In this document: positions 1 to 9,009 of the stretch, piece by piece
How positions within the stretch are numbered: the first letter of the stretch is position 1
Layout of the letters: each line of letters begins with the position of its first letter
Made by a program: the position numbers and the translations under genes
Source: Pseudomonadota bacterium
GTDB lineage: Bacteria; Desulfobacterota; Syntrophobacteria; Syntrophobacterales; Syntrophobacteraceae
Assembly (NCBI GenBank): GCA_023416335.1
Contig: JAEZHY010000172.1
Location: 13,736-77,735, forward strand
Reading direction: 5' to 3'
Length of the DNA stretch: 64,000 nucleotides
Notes under the pieces: generated by a model
What the model was told of the DNA's origin: nothing
The model's input: only the letters and a program-made list of their open reading frames with translations
Database searches by the model: none

Positions 1-22
1 TGCGACACAGAACGTTCGGCGG

Positions 23-1192
23 GTGTGGGCAAACAAGAGGATCCTTGTGGGAAGCGGGCTGGCGCACCTCACCCACGACGGGTTTTCGGACATGCTGTAC
101 GTCTTTTTCCCTCTCTGGCAGGCTCAATTCAATCTGGCATTTTTTCAGGTCGGCTTATTCAAGATGCTCTTTTCGGGCACTCTCGCCTTCCTTCAGGTAC
201 CGTGCAGCTATCTTGCAAGACGCGTCGGGGGGATTCGGCTTCTCCTCGCCGGGACTTTGCTGACCAGCATGGCAGTGGCCTCGATCGGATGGGTCGGAGC
301 GCCCATCGTTCTCGGATGCCTGCTCGTCCTGGGCGGACTCGGCGAGAGTGTGCAGCACCCCCTGTCGTCCACTTTGATTTCCAACGCTTACGAGGATGCG
401 GAGCAACGCCGGGCCGCGCTCAGTATTTTCAATGTGTCCGGCGATATCGGCAAGCTGGTCTTTCCTGCAGCCGCAGCCATGCTCATCAGCCGCTTCGGCT
501 GGCCGCCGACGATCCATGTCATGGGGCTTTTCGGGATATTCATCACGGTACTCCTCGTCTTTCTAACGGCAAAAGGAAAACCGTTGACCTGTGCCGGAGA
601 GGCCGAGCAAGCGGGCAAAAGGACAGGTGCCTCCATCTTTAAGGGAAACCGGGCCTTCATCGCCCTGCTCGTTATCGGGGTCCTCGACAGCGCGACGCGG
701 ATGGGATTTCTGACCTATCTGCCTTTTCTGCTGCGGAATAAAGCCGCGGAGATTGCGCTTACAGGTTTTACCCTCAGCCTGATCTTCGCGGGAGGCATCG
801 CAGGGAAATTCGTCTGCGGCGTGCTTGCAACGCGAGTGGGCGTGCTGCGGACAGTCCTGATCACCGAATCCCTCACTGCCGTCTGCATATGGGCCATGCT
901 CCTGCTGCCGCTCGGAGCGATACCGTTTCTATGCCCGATCCTGGGCGTCGCCCTGAACGGCACCTCCTCCGTTCTGTACGGGAGCGTTCCCGAATTGGTT
1001 CCCGGAGAGAAACGCAACGAATCCTTCGCGGTCTTTTATACGGCAACAATCGGTTCCGGCGCGGTTTCTCCGTTCCTGTACGGATTTGCGGGCGATCTGA
1101 TCGGCCTCATCCCCATGCTGATCCTGGTCGGTACGCTCGTACTTGCCACACTGCCTTTGACTCTCCCGTTGCGGGGAAAGCTGGTGAATTGA
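23..1192 (+). CDS. MFS transporter (fosmidomycin-resistance-like)
   Basis: Inner-membrane major facilitator of about 389 residues with roughly 12 hydrophobic segments; the first begins near residue 6. The early segment with 'HLTHDGFSDMLY' resembles drug/metabolite efflux MFS proteins such as the Fsr group, but the substrate cannot be read from sequence. The listed start is a GTG at 23. The frame stays open upstream to the window edge, so the true start may lie outside. It is followed after 6 bases by an EamA transporter, so the two are probably co-transcribed. Family assignment is firm; substrate unknown. Confidence 0.8.
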   Translation: MWANKRILVGSGLAHLTHDGFSDMLYVFFPLWQAQFNLAFFQVGLFKMLFSGTLAFLQVPCSYLARRVGGIRLLLAGTLLTSMAVASIGWVGAPIVLGCLLVLGGLGESVQHPLSSTLISNAYEDAEQRRAALSIFNVSGDIGKLVFPAAAAMLISRFGWPPTIHVMGLFGIFITVLLVFLTAKGKPLTCAGEAEQAGKRTGASIFKGNRAFIALLVIGVLDSATRMGFLTYLPFLLRNKAAEIALTGFTLSLIFAGGIAGKFVCGVLATRVGVLRTVLITESLTAVCIWAMLLLPLGAIPFLCPILGVALNGTSSVLYGSVPELVPGEKRNESFAVFYTATIGSGAVSPFLYGFAGDLIGLIPMLILVGTLVLATLPLTLPLRGKLVN

Positions 1193-1198
1193 TCTGTC

Positions 1199-2107
1199 AT
1201 GGAAGAACCGCGAGAACTCCAAACATCGATTTCAGATAAACGGCCCAGCCTGGTTCAGATTCATCTCGCGGTCCTTTTGTTCGGCTTCGCAGGCGTCCTC
1301 GGCAAGAACATCGATGCCGGCCCGGTTGTAATTACCTTCGGGCGGACGTCCCTGGCAGCCGCGGCACTCCTTATCGGCATGCTGCCGGCAGGAGTGAGCC
1401 TTTCCATCAAAAAACCGCGGGATTTCGCGACCCTGCTCCTCTCGGGAATGCTCCTTGCCCTGCACTGGTACACCTTTTTCGAATCCATACGGATTTCATC
1501 GGTCGCGGTGGGGCTGATTACCTTTTCAACTTTCCCGATTTTCGTGACCTTCATGGAACCCCGTTTCTTCGGCGAGAGACTGCACCGGTCGGACATCTGG
1601 GCGGCATTGGCTGTCATTACGGGAGTTGCGCTGGTAGTACCTTCGTTCGACTTCGGCAACGACGTGACCCGGGGAGTGTTCTGGGGAGTTCTTTCCGGCT
1701 TTTCCTTCGCAATACTGTCATTGCTGAACCGCATGCATGTGCGCTTTTATTCGCCGGCTGCCGTGACCTTTTACCAGCAGGCTTTCGCAACGCTCTTCAG
1801 CCTGCCTGTGGTGCTTATTGTCGGAGAATTGCCGTCAAAGGAGGGGCTCCTGCTCATCCTCGTTCTGGGAGTCGTCTGCACGGCACTGGCACATGGTCTT
1901 TTCGTTGCCGGCCTGAAGCACGTAAAGGCCCAAACGGCCGGAATCGTTTCGTGCCTCGAGCCCGTTTACGGCATTGTCGCGGCGGTGGTCCTGACCGGCG
2001 AACTCCCGACGCTGAGGACGATAGCCGGCGGCTTGATTATTCTCGGATCCGTTTTCTTCTCGACACTGATGCAGGAAAAACCGGAAGATAAACCCGACTG
2101 GGTGTGA
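1199..2107 (+). CDS. EamA/DMT-family permease
   Basis: A 302-residue inner-membrane protein with about ten hydrophobic helices arranged as two EamA repeats (about residues 20-150 and 160-295). Typical landmarks are 'ALHWYTFFESIRISSVAVG' in the first half and 'EPVYGIVAAVVLTGE' in the second, where EamA proteins normally have a conserved EP..A motif. Members export amino acids, nucleosides or other metabolites; the substrate here is unknown. It starts just after the preceding MFS gene, suggesting a small two-transporter operon. A hairpin follows the stop codon. Confidence 0.85.
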   Translation: MEEPRELQTSISDKRPSLVQIHLAVLLFGFAGVLGKNIDAGPVVITFGRTSLAAAALLIGMLPAGVSLSIKKPRDFATLLLSGMLLALHWYTFFESIRISSVAVGLITFSTFPIFVTFMEPRFFGERLHRSDIWAALAVITGVALVVPSFDFGNDVTRGVFWGVLSGFSFAILSLLNRMHVRFYSPAAVTFYQQAFATLFSLPVVLIVGELPSKEGLLLILVLGVVCTALAHGLFVAGLKHVKAQTAGIVSCLEPVYGIVAAVVLTGELPTLRTIAGGLIILGSVFFSTLMQEKPEDKPDWV

Positions 2108-2136
2108 GATATTGAAGAGAAGAGAATCAAAATAAA

Positions 2137-2163
2137 AAGGGCGGGCAATGAATGCCCACCCTT
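2137..2163 (+). terminator. Hairpin downstream of the EamA gene
   Basis: AAGGGcGGGCA pairs with TGCCCaCCCTT around a 5-base loop with one internal mismatch. It lies 30 bases after the EamA stop codon. No U-run follows, so it may be a weak terminator or an mRNA-stabilising hairpin. Confidence 0.4.
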
Positions 2164-2304
2164 GAAACGGTCACTGAAGCGAACAAAACACCCCTATGCG
2201 CTTTGTTCGGTTTAATTATATCCGACTGCTTACCCGGGTCAATATGTCCCCAACGGGGCCGGGCAAGATTTTTTCATTTCGATTTTCGAAAGGTACCACC
2301 GGTC

Positions 2305-2958
2305 ATGAAATTCTATATAGATTCCGCCAATATTTCTCTCATCGAATCCCTCATGAAGACCGGGATTTTTTACGGTGTGACGACAAACCCCATCATCCTT
2401 CGGGCGAGCGGTATTCATTGCGACCGGATTGGAGAGTTGGCACACAGGGTCGCCGACCTTGGGGCCCGGGAGATTTTTCTCCAGAGCTGGGGCTCCAGCG
2501 CTGATGCGCTTCTTGCCAATGGGCGGCGGCTTGCCGAAATCGGAGAAACGGTCGTGGTAAAATTTCCGGCCACCCGTGAGGGATTGGAAGCAGCCGCGGC
2601 GCTCGCCAAAGCGGGTGCGCGGACGTGCATTACGGCCGTCTATTCTCCCTTTCAGGCCGTCCTCGCCGCGGCAGCCGGAGCAGCTTACGTCGCCCCTTAC
2701 CTGGGACGCATGAACGATGCCGGGCGCGACGGGCACGAACTGATTGCGCAGATGTCCGACGCCCTGCTCGGCACGGAAAGCTCCACCGAGATACTCGCGG
2801 CAAGTATTCGAAGCCCGGAGGACACGGCAGTCCTGGCATCCAACGGAGTGCGCCACATTACTCTTTCCCCGAAGGTGGCGGAATTGCTTTTCCGGGAGCA
2901 GCTCACCATAGAAGCCGTCGAGGCATTCGAAGCCGCTGCCGAAGAACTGCAGCGGTGA
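2305..2958 (+). CDS. Transaldolase / fructose-6-phosphate aldolase-like protein
   Basis: A 217-residue protein of the small (FSA/TalC) transaldolase family, whose members are about 215-220 residues. The N-terminus MKFYIDSANI matches the family's first strand. The motif 'TTNP' follows at about residue 30. 'VVVKFPATREG' carries the Schiff-base lysine position, and 'TAVYSPFQ' and 'YVAPYLGRM' match the FSA catalytic Tyr and phosphate-site regions. An upstream in-frame extension to 2152 exists, but the ATG at 2305 fits the family start. It acts in cytosolic sugar-phosphate metabolism. Which reaction (transaldolase or aldolase) cannot be settled by eye. Confidence 0.85.
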   Translation: MKFYIDSANISLIESLMKTGIFYGVTTNPIILRASGIHCDRIGELAHRVADLGAREIFLQSWGSSADALLANGRRLAEIGETVVVKFPATREGLEAAAALAKAGARTCITAVYSPFQAVLAAAAGAAYVAPYLGRMNDAGRDGHELIAQMSDALLGTESSTEILAASIRSPEDTAVLASNGVRHITLSPKVAELLFREQLTIEAVEAFEAAAEELQR

Positions 2959-3008
2959 TGGTTGTAATATAAGCCGCCAATATTCATGAATGGGGAACGG
3001 TGAGGCCG

Positions 3009-3236
3009 GTAGGGTGGGCACAAAGCTTTATCGTGCCCACCGCCCGCCCCTTCGGATCAGAACTCATCGGCATTGCCGGGGCGGTGGGCACCCGAAACCG
3101 CAATGCTGTTGCTTTAATGACCCCGCCCCGGTAGGCCAAGTATTTTGGACAGCACGTACTGGATACTACCCGGCCTGCCGGGGCGGGGTTCCCAAGGCGG
3201 ACCTTGGGAACCAGCGGCGTATTACCTTAAAGCAAC
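3009..3236. repeat. Intergenic REP-like hairpins and a mirror-type palindromic repeat
   Basis: Starts with GTAGGGTGGGCAC; GGTGGGCAC (3013-3021) pairs perfectly with GTGCCCACC (3033-3041). A second GGTGGGCACC lies near 3084. At 3187-3236 a palindrome GGTTCCCAAGG...CCTTGGGAACC is followed by a short tail; the same unit occurs inverted at 18693-18746 and is cut by the window edge at 63971-64000. These are dispersed non-coding repeats; no transposase is adjacent. The rest of the 2959-3940 gap (including GAAGTTTCAT words near 3562 and 3651) shows no convincing gene. Confidence 0.75.
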
Positions 3237-3448
3237 AACATTGACCCGAAACCGGTGCCCACGGGTGACACGGGCAACGGCTTTTTGTTGCCCGTGCCGG
3301 AGGCAAGAGGGCTTGCTCTTCTGCGGGGTCTTCGGCAGGAACTCAGACTTTAGCTCCACCCCTCCCGTCCTTCGGACCCAGGCAGCAAAAAGACGCTGCC
3401 TGGGCCATCCACGCGATTCCAGGCCGGCACGGTCTGGAACTGGAGACG

Positions 3449-3570
3449 GTAGGGTGGGCACCCGGTATTTGGGGTGCCCACCACCCGGCCATCCCGATGA
3501 ACCATGATCCAAGGGGACGGACGGTGGGCACGGTGAAGCTTGTACCCACCCTACGCCGCTTATCGTCCAC
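3449..3570. repeat. Twin-hairpin REP pair (BIME-like), copy 1
   Basis: Two GGTGGGCAC/GTGCCCACC-type hairpins in opposite orientation are separated by a 'CCCGGCCATCCCGATGAACC' spacer. The unit begins GTAGGGTGGGCACCC and ends with CCCACCCTACGCCGC. It is nearly collinear with 18771-18897, so the whole unit of about 120 bases has been copied as one element. This arrangement resembles REP doublets mobilised in trans by RAYT transposases; that mechanism is inferred. Confidence 0.75.
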
Positions 3571-3940
3571 TCAATTGAAGTTTCATAAGAGCGGCGCCGC
3601 CCCGTCTTTGGACGGAGTTTTATCGAGAACGAAACTTCAGCACTTGTGCTGCCGAGTCGTTCCTGAAAAATGAAGTTTCATACAAGAGTTTGTTAAGGTC
3701 TTGAATTCGCGACTAATCCGCCCTGGAAGCCTGGTTTCCTGAACAACTCCAGGGCAGATGGCCCCCGCTCCTTTGATGCATTCATGAATCGACACCCTGC
3801 CAACCACAACCTTTTCATCTTTCCTACATGGCGATTCACTTCCGGTTCACGCCGTTTTTCTTGGCACTCCGCTTGCATCAAAATTCAATACTTTCGTACC
3901 GCTGAAGACCTTCTATTACCTCTTGAGTGGGAGATCCGGG

Positions 3941-5437
3941 ATGGGCAAATCCAACTGCTATACCTTTAACCTGATGAAGCCGGGCGTTCCGTCCGAAATC
4001 TGCTCCTCGTGCGAGTTGGAGGAAATACTGGAAGCCTCTCACGACGGACTTTTCATAACCGACGGGGACGGCAAGGTCCTCATGGTTAACAGCGCATGGG
4101 AGCGCATCTGCGGCATCCACAGGGATTTTGCAGTCGGCAAGAACGCCCAGGGCCTGGTCGATAACGGGTTCTACACCGAATCGTGCGCCAACCGGGCGAT
4201 ACGAGAGAGGAAGAAAGTCACCATCATGCTCGAGATGACCCGCGGAGACAAGGTGGGCCAGAAGATAATGGCGACAGGGATACCCATATGGGGCGAAGAC
4301 GGCGAACTCAAGCGAACGGTCGTTAATGTCCGTGATATCACTGAAATTCTGTATCTCAAGGACCTGCTGGAAAAAACCAGGCAGCTGAATGAAATCTATG
4401 CCGCCGAACTGGAGCAGATGCGTTTTCAGCATATTGCCAGAGACGGAGACATCATTGCGAGAAGCCCGAAGACAAGGCGCGTTCTGGAAATGGCCACACA
4501 GGTGGCCAAGGTGGATTCGACCGTCCTGATTACGGGAGAATCGGGTTCCGGCAAGGAGGTGATAGCCAACGCCATTCACCGTCTCAGCCGGCGCGCAAAC
4601 GGCCCGCTGGTCAAGGTGAACTGCGGAGCCATTCCTGAGAACCTCCTGGAGTCGGAACTGTTCGGCTATGAGGCCGGGGCCTTTACCGGCGCGAGAAAAC
4701 AGGGCAAGCCCGGCCTGTTCGAGCTGGCCGAGAAGGGGACCCTGTTCCTGGACGAAGTGGGGGACATCCCACTGAGCCTCCAGGTAAAGCTCCTGCGCGC
4801 CTTGCAGGACCACGAAATAATGCGTGTGGGCGCTGTGAAGTCTTTCCCGGTCGATGTGCGGATCATCGCGGCGACGAACAGGGACCTGGCTGCGATGGTT
4901 GCCACCGGAGCTTTCCGGGAGGACCTCTTCTACAGGCTCAATGTGGTCTCCCTTCAGCTTCCCCCTTTGCGCGACCGCAGAGAGGACATACCCCTGCTCG
5001 TCCTTTCGTTCCTGGAGAGGATCAATAAAAAGTACCGCTATTCCAAGCGTTTCTCGCCCATGGTGGTAGACCAGTTCATGCATTATTCCTGGCCCGGAAA
5101 CATCCGTGAACTGGAAAACGTTATCGAACGGCTCCTGGTCATGACGGACAGCGAGGAAGTGCAGATCGGGCATCTGCCGCAGTACATGATTCAGTATCAT
5201 GCGGCGCCCAACGATGCGCCGCCCTGCCCCGCCAATATGCCCCTCAGCAAAGCCATCGAGCATCTGGAGGTTCAGATGCTCACCCAGGCACTCAAGACGA
5301 ACGGCAGCACCCGCAAGGCGGCCGCCTCCCTCAGAATCAGCCAGTCCGCGCTGATGCGCAAGATCAAGAAGCACAAGATAGCGATTTCACTGGATGAACA
5401 GGACGAAGCAGCTTTTTTTGATGTCATCAGGATCTAA
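3941..5437 (+). CDS. PAS-domain sigma-54-dependent transcriptional activator
   Basis: A 498-residue enhancer-binding protein. A short Cys-containing N-terminus ('[11 protein letters not shown]') precedes a PAS domain (about residues 25-135) and a linker helix. The AAA+ core has Walker A GESGSGKE (about 199-206), the sigma-54 contact motif GAFTGA (about 246-251), 'LFLDEVGD' and '[11 protein letters not shown]'. A Fis/TyrR-type helix-turn-helix lies at about 450-475. I chose the ATG at 3941 because GGGAGA lies 6 bases upstream; a TTG at 3923 is the alternative. A -24/-12 promoter lies just downstream, before the CoA-transferase operon, so this protein most likely activates that operon. The effector sensed by the PAS domain is unknown. 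Confidence 0.93.
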   Translation: MGKSNCYTFNLMKPGVPSEICSSCELEEILEASHDGLFITDGDGKVLMVNSAWERICGIHRDFAVGKNAQGLVDNGFYTESCANRAIRERKKVTIMLEMTRGDKVGQKIMATGIPIWGEDGELKRTVVNVRDITEILYLKDLLEKTRQLNEIYAAELEQMRFQHIARDGDIIARSPKTRRVLEMATQVAKVDSTVLITGESGSGKEVIANAIHRLSRRANGPLVKVNCGAIPENLLESELFGYEAGAFTGARKQGKPGLFELAEKGTLFLDEVGDIPLSLQVKLLRALQDHEIMRVGAVKSFPVDVRIIAATNRDLAAMVATGAFREDLFYRLNVVSLQLPPLRDRREDIPLLVLSFLERINKKYRYSKRFSPMVVDQFMHYSWPGNIRELENVIERLLVMTDSEEVQIGHLPQYMIQYHAAPNDAPPCPANMPLSKAIEHLEVQMLTQALKTNGSTRKAAASLRISQSALMRKIKKHKIAISLDEQDEAAFFDVIRI

Positions 5438-5445
5438 GTCTCGAC

Positions 5446-5486
5446 TCGAATCGATGATTCGAGTCCAATTCGACTCATCGATTCGA
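5446..5486. promoter_or_regulatory. Paired inverted repeats, candidate upstream activator sites
   Basis: TCGAATCGATGATTCGA (5446-5462), within a longer perfect 9-bp inverted repeat at 5443-5465, is followed by TCGACTCATCGATTCGA (5470-5486). The second is its reverse complement with one mismatch. The two are centred 24 bases apart, about 190-220 bases before the -24 element at 5670. A partial third match TCGAATCATT lies at 5547-5556. Position and symmetry fit binding sites for the upstream sigma-54 activator. The first repeat, just past that gene's stop, could instead act in its termination. Confidence 0.55.
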
Positions 5487-5669
5487 TTTGCGTTCATCAC
5501 CTGATTTCGACCTCCGAATCGCGGCCAAATCCGGCTTTCTCCTCTCTCGAATCATTCCCGGGTTAATCGAAATCGACTCACCCTCCAGAATGGGATCGAT
5601 TCCCGCGCAATCGGCTGCACACCCTTCCGTGCCCCTACCCACAACGCTGTAGCCCCCTACTGCGAAGGC

Positions 5670-5685
5670 CGGCACAGACTTTGCC
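5670..5685 (+). promoter_or_regulatory. Sigma-54 (-24/-12) promoter of the CoA-transferase operon
   Basis: CGGCAC-AGACT-TTGCC matches the TGGCAC-N5-TTGCW consensus with the exact spacing of the GG and GC dinucleotides. It lies 71 bases before the CoA-transferase ATG and downstream of a sigma-54 activator gene. Transcription would begin near 5696. Confidence 0.75.
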
Positions 5686-5756
5686 ATCCCAAAGAACCGG
5701 AAGATGGGGATTTGGCCAGTCGAAATGAAACGGTTAGGACAATTAGGAGGCTATCG

Positions 5757-7373
5757 ATGGCGAAGTTTTTGTCTGCTGAGGAAGCAGTCAAGTTGATCAA
5801 GTCGGGGGACACGGTCTCCATATCCGGGTTCATGGGTATGGGGCATCCGGAAGAAGTTTCCCTGGCGATGGAAAAGCGGTTCCTGGAAACCGGCGAACCC
5901 ACAGGCCTGACCCTGGTCCACGGCGCCAGCCAAAACGACGGCAAGTCCAACTGGGGATTGAACCGCTGGGGCAAAGAAGGCCTGATAAAGAAGGTCATCG
6001 CCGCACACTGGGGTCTCCAGCCCGATATCATCCGGATGGCGGTCGAGGAGAAGATCGAGGCCTATAACATTCCCCAGGGACCGATCATGAACCTCTTCCA
6101 CGCGATCGCCTCCAAGAAGCCTGGTGTCCTGACCCATGTCGGACTGAAGACTTTCGTCGATCCCAGGGAGACCTGCGGAAGACTCAACAGCATAAGCAAA
6201 GACACCTATGTCGAACTCACGAAGATCGACGGCAAGGAATACCTTCTCTACAAGACCTTCCCGATCAACTGGGCAATCATTCGCGGAACGACCGCGGACG
6301 AGTTCGGAAACATCTCCATCGAAAAAGAAGGGATCATGCTGGAGTTCCTGGCCCTCGCTCTCGCAGCCAAGGGATCGGGCGGCAAGGTCATCGTCCAGGT
6401 CGAAAGAATCGCGAAGGCCGGCACGCTTCATCCGATGCGGGTGAAGATCCCCAAAGTGCTCGTCGATTACGTCGTCGTCGCCAAGCCCGAGAACCATTGG
6501 CAGGTCCCGATGGCGGAAGCCTACAACCCGAGCCTCTGCGGCGAGACGAGGATTCCTATCTCCGAAGTGGAACCGCTGCCGATGAGCGAGCGCAAGGTCA
6601 TCTGCCGCCGTTGCGCAATGGAACTGGTTCCCGATGCGACCATCAACCTCGGTATCGGCATCCCGACCGGTGTCGGCGTCGTCTGCGCCGAAGAGGGCCT
6701 CAACGACAACCTGACAATGACGGTCGAACCGGGCGTTATCGGCGGCGTGGCACTCGGCGGTCTCTACTTCGGATGCGCGATCAACCCCGAAGCCATGCTC
6801 GACCACCCGAACATGTTCGATTTCTACGATGGCGGCGGCCTCGACCTGGCAGTCCTCGGCATGGCCGAAATGGACCAGTACGGCAACGTCAACGTCAGCA
6901 AGTTCGGCCCGCGGATCGCAGGTTCGGGAGGATTCGTCGATATTACGCAGAGCACGCCGACGGTTGTTTTCTGCGGAACGCTCACCGCCGGCGGGGTCAA
7001 GCTCGAAGTCCAAAACGGCGAACTGAAGATAAAGAATGAAGGCAGGGTAAAGAAACTGGTGAAGAAGGTGGAACACATCACCTTCAGCGGCGAGTACGGA
7101 CGCACCACCGGTCAGAAGATCCTCTACGTTACGGAACGGGCCGTTTTCGCACTCAAGCCGGAAGGCGTGACCCTGATTGAAATCGCTCCGGGCGTCGATC
7201 TCGAAAAAGACATCCTGGGCCAGATGGAATTCAAACCGATTATAGCCCCCGATCTCAAACTCATGGATCCACGGATCTTCTCGGAATCGATTCCGATGGG
7301 AATCAAGAACGAGATTCTTGCGAAGAACGGCAATGGCAATGGTGCCCAGGCTCAAGCCGTAGCCTTGAAATAA
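5757..7373 (+). CDS. Acyl-CoA:carboxylate CoA-transferase (fused alpha/beta, family I)
   Basis: A 538-residue cytosolic CoA-transferase with both subunits fused, like propionate/acetate CoA-transferases. The N-terminal half holds 'GDTVSISGFMGMGHP'. The C-terminal half starts near residue 285 with 'RRCAMELVPDATINLGIGIPTGV' and contains 'TVEPGVIGG', whose Glu324 matches the family's thioester-forming glutamate. The start at 5757 follows AATTAGGAGG; an earlier in-frame ATG at 5712 lacks such a site. It is first in the operon behind the sigma-54 promoter and probably activates the substrate acid by CoA transfer. A Gly/Asn/Ala-rich tail ends the protein. Exact substrates are not deducible. Confidence 0.9.
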   Translation: MAKFLSAEEAVKLIKSGDTVSISGFMGMGHPEEVSLAMEKRFLETGEPTGLTLVHGASQNDGKSNWGLNRWGKEGLIKKVIAAHWGLQPDIIRMAVEEKIEAYNIPQGPIMNLFHAIASKKPGVLTHVGLKTFVDPRETCGRLNSISKDTYVELTKIDGKEYLLYKTFPINWAIIRGTTADEFGNISIEKEGIMLEFLALALAAKGSGGKVIVQVERIAKAGTLHPMRVKIPKVLVDYVVVAKPENHWQVPMAEAYNPSLCGETRIPISEVEPLPMSERKVICRRCAMELVPDATINLGIGIPTGVGVVCAEEGLNDNLTMTVEPGVIGGVALGGLYFGCAINPEAMLDHPNMFDFYDGGGLDLAVLGMAEMDQYGNVNVSKFGPRIAGSGGFVDITQSTPTVVFCGTLTAGGVKLEVQNGELKIKNEGRVKKLVKKVEHITFSGEYGRTTGQKILYVTERAVFALKPEGVTLIEIAPGVDLEKDILGQMEFKPIIAPDLKLMDPRIFSESIPMGIKNEILAKNGNGNGAQAQAVALK

Positions 7374-7414
7374 ATCCTGAGACACTCACAGCAAAACTCA
7401 CAAGGAGACCGAAG

Positions 7415-8884
7415 ATGGCACTGAAGACGAGAAAAGAGTACCTGGAATCCCTTAAGGCAATGCGGCCTAACGTCTACAAATTCGGAAAGCTCATCACGGA
7501 TGTGACGACCGATCCCGCAACCAAGAGGACCATAGAGAGCCACGCCAGAGCTTTCGACGCGTCGCACGATCCGAAATACTCCGAAGATTTCGTAACGACA
7601 TCGACCTTTTTCGAAGGCGAACAGATCCACAAATGGACGAGCATGATGGAGAACCTGGAACAGATCATGGGCAACTCCAAGCTCAAAAGGTGGATGTATC
7701 GCTTCACCGGAAGCTGCACCGGCGGTCTTTGCGTAGGCTGGAATTCGCAGAACGTCATGTGGAACGTGACCGCCCTTATCGACAAGGAATACGGCACGAA
7801 CTACCAGGAACGACTCAAGAAATGGATCCTGCACGCCCAGAAAAACGCCCTGGTGGTTTCCGGCGCCCTTACCGACGCAAAGGGTGACAGAAGCCTCCGT
7901 CCTTCGCAGCAGACGAACCTCGATGCCAACGTACATGTCAAGGAAGTCCGTCCGGACGGTATCGTTATCAGCGGCACCAAGGCCATGATCTGCGGCGTTG
8001 CGGCATCGAATGAAATATTCCTGCTGCCCGGCAGCGGCTACAAGGAAGAAGACAAGGATTACGCGGTTGTCTGTGTAGTCCCCAGGGACATCAAGGGTCT
8101 CACGATCGTTGAAACCCGCCGCGCAAGTGACACAAGGGAACTCGAAGACGGCTGGGATATCCCCGATACCGGCATCACCCAGGCATACCTGATCTTCCAG
8201 GATTGCTTCGTGCCCAACGACAGAGTCTTCATGTGCAAGGAATTCAAGTACTCGGGCAAGGTCATCGAATACTTCACGGCCAACTACCGGGCCTGTATCG
8301 GCGCATGCGTCGCCGGCCAGGGCGATGTGATGATCGGCGCCGGCGCTCTTATGGCACGTCTTAACGGCCTCGCGGCCGGTACCTTCTCCGGCAAGATGGT
8401 CGAAATGGCCGTCAACAACGAAACCACCTACGGCATGGGCATCGGCGCCATGGCTCTCGGCAAGAAGGGCCCCGGCGGCATGTGGGTATCCGACTCACTG
8501 ATCGCCCATACCAACAAGGTACACGTGGCGACCCTGCCTTATGAAACCAAGCGCCTTTGCCAGGACATCGGCGGCGGCATCGTCGAGACGGGCTGCTTCC
8601 CGTCCACAGCGGATTTCAAGAACCCGGAATACGGTCCTCTGGTCGAGAAAGCCGTCAAGGCATCCGACAAGTACAGCGCGGAATCCAGGGCCCGGGCTGC
8701 CAGACTCTCCGAATGGCTCACCCTTGGCGCCGGCGTCCCGGGTTGTATGCACGGCGGTGGATCGCCTGACGGTGCAAAGCTGGTCGTAAGGGCTTTCACG
8801 CCGGTCGATCAGTTCGCCGAATACGCCAGGAACATAGCAGGCATCAAAGAAGACGTCCCCGAACCGGAGAAGAAGAAGAAGTAA
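7415..8884 (+). CDS. 4-hydroxybutyryl-CoA dehydratase (AbfD/HpaB)-family flavoprotein with altered active site
   Basis: A 489-residue homologue of 4-hydroxybutyryl-CoA dehydratase/vinylacetyl-CoA isomerase, matching that enzyme's length (about 490) and collinear through 'KYGTNY', 'DPKGDR'-like, 'DKDYAV', 'PNDR.F.C' and 'MHG.GSP'. AbfD binds FAD and a [4Fe-4S] cluster with three Cys and one His. Here the Cys pair is C101-TGGL-C106 (C-x4-C rather than C-x3-C). The His-ligand region reads N-Y-R-A-C-I-G-A-C (290-298), with Tyr at the His position and an extra Cys294. By eye the recalled catalytic Glu257, Tyr296, Lys300 and Glu455 also appear substituted. It is probably an acyl-CoA-handling flavoprotein of unknown reaction, 41 bases behind the CoA-transferase. 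Confidence 0.8.
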   Translation: MALKTRKEYLESLKAMRPNVYKFGKLITDVTTDPATKRTIESHARAFDASHDPKYSEDFVTTSTFFEGEQIHKWTSMMENLEQIMGNSKLKRWMYRFTGSCTGGLCVGWNSQNVMWNVTALIDKEYGTNYQERLKKWILHAQKNALVVSGALTDAKGDRSLRPSQQTNLDANVHVKEVRPDGIVISGTKAMICGVAASNEIFLLPGSGYKEEDKDYAVVCVVPRDIKGLTIVETRRASDTRELEDGWDIPDTGITQAYLIFQDCFVPNDRVFMCKEFKYSGKVIEYFTANYRACIGACVAGQGDVMIGAGALMARLNGLAAGTFSGKMVEMAVNNETTYGMGIGAMALGKKGPGGMWVSDSLIAHTNKVHVATLPYETKRLCQDIGGGIVETGCFPSTADFKNPEYGPLVEKAVKASDKYSAESRARAARLSEWLTLGAGVPGCMHGGGSPDGAKLVVRAFTPVDQFAEYARNIAGIKEDVPEPEKKKK

Positions 8885-8906
8885 CCTCCTAAGCCGCGGG
8901 GTGCCT

Positions 8907-8943
8907 GGGGCGGGACGATTTCTGGGGGGGAGTCTCCCGCCCC
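8907..8943 (+). terminator. GC-rich intra-operon hairpin
   Basis: GGGGCGGGA (8907-8915) pairs perfectly with TCCCGCCCC (8935-8943) between the AbfD-like gene and the acyl-CoA dehydrogenase gene. No U-run follows. It may tune distal expression or protect the upstream mRNA; full termination is unlikely, because the downstream genes appear to be the same pathway. Confidence 0.45.
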
Positions 8944-9009
8944 CTTCCCCTTCGGGACATACCGAATCCCACCGGACTGACAGCACATCATCAACAGAAA
9001 GGGATAACC

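Noticed and set aside
2196..2504. Alternative frame and longer start for the transaldolase gene
   Set aside because: The family N-terminus (MKFYIDS..) begins at 2305; the upstream extension has no similarity.
3009..3570. Closely spaced repeats as a possible CRISPR array
   Set aside because: The repeats are hairpins in both orientations with irregular spacing, and no cas gene is present.
3878..5374. A 498-codon minus-strand frame
   Set aside because: It is opposite the sigma-54 activator, which has clear Walker and GAFTGA motifs.
5751..7385. A 544-codon minus-strand frame
   Set aside because: It mirrors the CoA-transferase gene; His/Asp/Arg-rich composition without domain motifs marks it as a shadow.
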